This document shows positions 46,656 to 49,632 of a stretch of DNA of 49,632 bases, in pieces. Made by a program: the position numbers and the translations under genes. The stretch comes from Candidatus Peribacteria bacterium (GTDB taxonomy: Bacteria; Patescibacteria; JAEDAM01; Absconditabacterales; Absconditicoccaceae), in contig JAITGP010000018.1 in NCBI GenBank assembly GCA_031280545.1, positions 1 through 49,632 on the forward strand, written 5' to 3'. The notes beneath the pieces are model-generated. The model was given only the letters and a program-made list of their open reading frames with translations, did not search any database and was not told where the DNA came from. The first letter of the stretch is position 1, and each line of letters begins with the position of its first letter.

Positions 46656-47813
46656 CTATTTTAATTTTTCCCTGATGACTTCAGAAATCTGTTTTCTGTC
46701 CCAGGTTCTTTCTTGAAACTCAGAAACACTTGCTATCAGATTTTTGATTGTCTTTTTTTCTATCAGCATTCCACTCTGATAGTCTACAAGCTCAGGAGTA
46801 GCACCTTCATTGAACCCAATAACAGGAACTCCCATCAGCAAGGCTTCTGCCGTACCCATCCCAAAACTTTCTTTGGTCAAATTAATGAGAGCTTTTGCAT
46901 TGCGAACGACTTTTTGGGTCTCTAATGGAGAAAGTCGCCCAAGGAACATGATAGTATCGCCTGCCAGAGACTTTAAGTATACTTCATCAGGACCTGAGCC
47001 AATCATCAGCAGTGGAAGTTTCATCTCATTACATGCCTTGATAATTAAATCGCATTCGCGGACAAAGGTCACCAAGCGACCAACACAAACGAAGTATTCC
47101 TGCGGTTGCAAGTTTACGCCCGCATAGTAAAAAGTATCATTAATTTTGGGAGAGCTCACGTTTCCCGTTATCCCATATATCTCTTTTGCGAGTTGCTGAG
47201 TATAGTGGCTATTGAAGAACACTTCATCAAACTGAATAAACTGTTTATCCCATTTTTGCAAGCGAGGAACTAAAAATTTGAACAGCTTTTTCTTTCGCCC
47301 TGTGAATTTCGCAAGGTATTCATCACGATGAGACCGAATGTATTGCATCGGAGAATGAAGGTAGAGTTTTGTCGTTATCTTTATGTCTCTTTTTTGCGTT
47401 CTTTGCGTCTTTGCGGTTAAATTAACATTCTTTGCGATAGCAAACGAAGAAATTACTACCCTACTCGGTTGGAATTTGTGCACCTTACGAGAAAGCAGTT
47501 TCATAACCTGAGGATAAAAAACAATTAAATTACGATAATCAAAAAGAGAAGAAAAAATCGGAATCTTTTTGCGAGAACAGATCGTGAAAATATTGTTTAT
47601 CCGCTTTGGGAGAGCTTCCACTATAAGAATCTGCTTTTTCTTTTCTGTTCAGGGAATGGGAATGGAAAGCTGCTTTAAGGAATCATCCGCGATCATTGTA
47701 AAAATTTTCATCTCTGCATCGGGATGAGCTTTGAGTTCTTGTTGAATGAGGTCTTTGAAGACCTCTAATGCTCCACCAGGATAGAGCCAGTCGTGAATAA
47801 GTGCGATGTTCAT
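46656..47813 (-). CDS. GT4-family glycosyltransferase with a repeat-derived insertion
   Basis: 385 residues with one UGA-Gly (IPIPGTEKK). NIALIHDWLYPGGALEV start, YLHSPMQYIRSHRDEYL near 155, FNSHYTQQLAKEIYG near 200, YFVCVGRLVTFVRECDLIIKA near 240 (donor-site region), and ESFGMGTAEALLMGVPVIGF near 322 (the GT4 E-x7-E motif). It would transfer a sugar from a nucleotide donor to an envelope glycan. Residues about 130-141 (LTAKTQRTQKR) are translated from the dispersed repeat at 47383-47426 and interrupt an otherwise conserved region. Start 47813 is preferred to an upstream frame. Confidence 0.85.
47383..47426. repeat. Dispersed ACCGCAAAGA-type repeat, copy 2 (inside glycosyltransferase gene)
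   Basis: Inverted relative to copy 1 at 43515. On the minus strand it reads AACCGCAAAGACGCAAAGAA and continues to a poly-A and GAGACAT. It stays in frame as LTAKTQRTQKRDI and does not break the gene. Confidence 0.7.
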
Positions 47814-47863
47814 ATTATCACGATAGGGATTTGAGACCATATTTCAAGAATAGTTTCTTGAGA

Positions 47864-48379
47864 TTACCACACTATTCGATGAATCTTTTCTGGAAGATCG
47901 CATTCTTTATCTCGAGAAGGAGCACTAATATTAGGATATCCCAAAGAAATCAAATTAAAGACTTCAAACGACTCAGGAATCCCCAGATAGGCATTCAAGA
48001 AATTGTCTGGATTATTTACGGGATAGATTCCAATTCGTACCGCTCCAATCCCCTTTTCCTGAGCAGAAAGGAGAATATTTTGCGTGCAAGCTCCCATATC
48101 TTGTTGAATAAAAGGAGCGTCCGTTAATTTATTTTTATCAAAACAGGAAACAATAATAGCATTTGCCTGTGGCAACATTTTCCCAAATTTCAAATGCTCA
48201 CCGAGTCGAGATTGCTGATCTTTATTTTGGATGACAAGGAATTCTCGGGCTTGCTGATTGTGGGCGGAAGGTGCATACATTCCTGAGGTGATGATTTCTT
48301 GTAGGTCAGCTTTTTGAATCTCTTGGTCGGTGTAGGCTCTGATACTACGGCGCGTTTTTATGGTTTCTAAGGTATTCAT
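47864..48379 (-). CDS. Nitroreductase family FMN oxidoreductase
   Basis: 171 residues, no UGA. RRSIRAYTDQEI near 10 (FMN phosphate binding), GMYAPSAHNQQAREFLVI near 33, QDMGACTQNILLSAQEKGIGAVRIG near 95, and FNLISLGYPN near 141 are the family's blocks. It probably reduces a quinone, flavin or nitro compound using NAD(P)H. Stop UAA. It lies 50 nt upstream of the glycosyltransferase gene on the same strand. Confidence 0.88.
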   Translation of the reverse strand: MNTLETIKTRRSIRAYTDQEIQKADLQEIITSGMYAPSAHNQQAREFLVIQNKDQQSRLGEHLKFGKMLPQANAIIVSCFDKNKLTDAPFIQQDMGACTQNILLSAQEKGIGAVRIGIYPVNNPDNFLNAYLGIPESFEVFNLISLGYPNISAPSRDKECDLPEKIHRIVW

Positions 48380-48415
48380 CTCTAAGGATGGGAAAAGCTA
48401 AAAAAGTCTGGTTTT

Positions 48416-49375
48416 TTATTCTTCTATGGAGGCTTCCACTAAAATTTCTAGTCTCTTGATAGAACTATTAATAAGAAGCTCTACCACCTCAGCATAATTT
48501 TTCCCCTGAGAAAGAAGACTTTTGGGGAGGAGACTAGTCGCGGTCATTCCTGGAAGGGTGTTAATTTCTAACACGTAAGCTTGAGCATCTCTGATCATCA
48601 TATCTACTCTGGCTGCCCCCTTACATTTTAGGGCGTAATAGGTCATTTTGGTAAATGCTTCTATTTCCGCTTTCAGGTCTTCATTAGGATATTCGTAAAT
48701 GGTTTCTCTAGACCCTCCTTGGGTATATTTACTCTGATAATCGAAAAATTCTCCCAAAAGGGGCTTGATTTTGATCGCAGGATAGACTTCTCCGTCAATG
48801 ATAGGAACGGAAATTTCTGTCCCTGAAATGGTTTCTTCTATGAGTGCTTCTTCATCAATCTGGAAAATTTCCTCTAACACCTCAGAAAGCTCCTCAGGAG
48901 CAGTGATGAAATGCACCCCGACACTAGATCCTCCCGTATTAGGTTTTACCACTAAAGGAAGTCAGAATTTTTCTACTTCTTCTCGATGGCAGATTTCGTC
49001 TTTCCTGATACTTTTCCCCTGAGGGGTTCTAATGCCATAAGATTTGAGGACTCTTTTGGAAATATCTTTGTCCATTCCCAAAGCACTACTCAGCACTCAC
49101 GAACCGAGATAGGGAATCTCTAGACCTTCCAAAATAGCTTGAATATTCCCGTCTTCTCCAAATTTTCCATGCAACGCCAAATAAGCAAATTCAATTTCTG
49201 CTACTTGGAGTTTGAGGATTAATTCTTTTGGAGCCTCAAAAATGAGGTCAATGACCTCATATTTTTCGGGATTAAGCTGTGAAATAATTTCTTGTCCAGA
49301 GGCAAGGGATACTTCTCTTTCTGTACCGATCCCTCACCTGATCACTCCGATTCTTAACTTTTTGGTACTTTTCAT
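48416..49375 (-). CDS. ddl: D-alanine--D-alanine ligase
   Basis: 319 residues with three UGA-Gly codons at conserved sites (IRGGIGTEREVSLASG, PYLGSGVLSSALGMDKD, KFGLPLVVKPN). ATP-grasp features: LHGKFGEDG near 75, KPNTGGSSVGV near 145, EISVPIIDGEVYPA near 190, AARVDMMIRDAQAYVLEINTLPGMT near 257. It joins two D-Ala for peptidoglycan; Alr at 38797 supplies D-Ala. Together they show that this organism keeps a wall precursor pathway. Confidence 0.95.
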
Positions 49376-49390
49376 AGGATTAGGATGATA

Positions 49391-49632
49391 CTATAAACTG
49401 TTCATCTCAGATTGAAGTTGGTCGATTTGTACTTGAAGTTCAGCTTTTTTCTGAGCATTGAGATCTACAGAGGTTGTAGGAGCAGTACTTGCAGTTTCTT
49501 GGCAAGCTTGTTGAATCTGTTGAGCCATTAGCATATAAAGCTGATTTATTTGGTCAGTCATCTGTTGACTGAGTCCAGCGATATCTATTTTTAGATCAGT
49601 AATACTAGGCTCTATAAAGGTTTCTGGAAGTC
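49391..49632 (-). CDS. C-terminal part of a coiled-coil protein, cut by window edge
   Basis: Frame open from the right edge to a UAG at 49391-49393: 79 codons. Gln/Leu-rich heptad pattern (LSQQMTDQINQLYMLMAQQI), an Ala/Ser/Thr linker, then AELQVQIDQLQSEMNSL. One Cys in the middle. Extracellular or pilus-associated coiled coils often look like this, but I cannot name it from the end alone. Confidence 0.6.
   Translation of the reverse strand, partial: LPETFIEPSITDLKIDIAGLSQQMTDQINQLYMLMAQQIQQACQETASTAPTTSVDLNAQKKAELQVQIDQLQSEMNSL

Noticed and set aside
1..49632. Reading the many short adjacent frames as pseudogenes
   Set aside because: The breaks are nearly all UGA in the same frame at conserved glycines; only UGA is affected, never UAA or UAG, so recoding explains them.
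1..49632. CRISPR array or cas genes
   Set aside because: No regularly spaced direct repeats and no Cas-like proteins were seen.

Overview
The window is AT-rich bacterial DNA that only makes sense if UGA is read as glycine (genetic code 25; stops UAA and UAG). Read with the standard code, about thirty conserved genes break at in-frame UGA. Read with code 25 they close up, and UGA falls on invariant glycines (Pth GLGNPG and HNVG, the TsaB GPG motif, GatA, RsmH, Ddl, archaeal-type AspRS). This code, small genes, short spacers and an incomplete biosynthetic set point to Patescibacteria/CPR, either Absconditabacteria (SR1) or Gracilibacteria. The sequence alone does not separate the two.

Layout. 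1-2.3 kb: C-terminally truncated (by the window edge) secreted SGNH-hydrolase surface protein. 2.3-5.2 kb: accessory stretch with a folded non-coding element, a DUF2188 remnant, an HTH-Panacea/MazF-like toxin-antitoxin pair and a Fic protein. 5.3-15.2 kb: ABC exporter, UDG-family glycosylase, isochorismatase-like protein, envelope proteins, two Nudix hydrolases, a MIP18 protein, TsaB-like, RuvX and CNNM/CorC proteins. 15.3-17.3 kb: a 663-residue protein whose GC-rich 3' end resembles the variable domain of a diversity-generating retroelement (DGR) target. 17.4-27.2 kb: gatA, lipoprotein, thyA-tmk, rsmH, FtsL-like, cysS, S51 peptidase, ATP synthase b and a tandem-duplicated c subunit, RluA-type synthase. 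27.3-36.2 kb: 888-residue vault/SPFH-like protein, 2-oxoacid:ferredoxin oxidoreductase alpha, a small-gene cluster, xthA, pth, PhoH. 36.4-49.6 kb: PSD-like decarboxylase, hypotheticals, alr, an MGMT-like protein, sufC, AspRS, glycosyltransferases, a frameshifted Nudix gene, gatC, a hotdog-like protein, nitroreductase and ddl.

The functions are mainly informational (tRNA charging by AspRS plus GatCA, t6A, rRNA methylation, tRNA recycling), DNA repair and nucleotide sanitation, peptidoglycan precursors (Alr, Ddl), Fe-S assembly (SufC, MIP18) and ion-coupled energy conversion.

The most unusual signal is a second reading convention inside the same contig. thyA, the vault/SPFH gene, phoH and the hotdog gene (and possibly the 22.1-kb gene) contain no internal UGA but END in UGA, each followed within about 10-30 nt by an intrinsic terminator. 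Most share a promoter with a TGATATATATAT element. They look like standard-code cassettes scattered through a code-25 chromosome. For thyA, strict code-25 reading has no stop before the next gene. Other leads are an over-represented AAAGCTGA octamer resembling an uptake signal, a (TA)n tract at a Nudix frameshift, and dispersed repeats absorbed into coding sequences.
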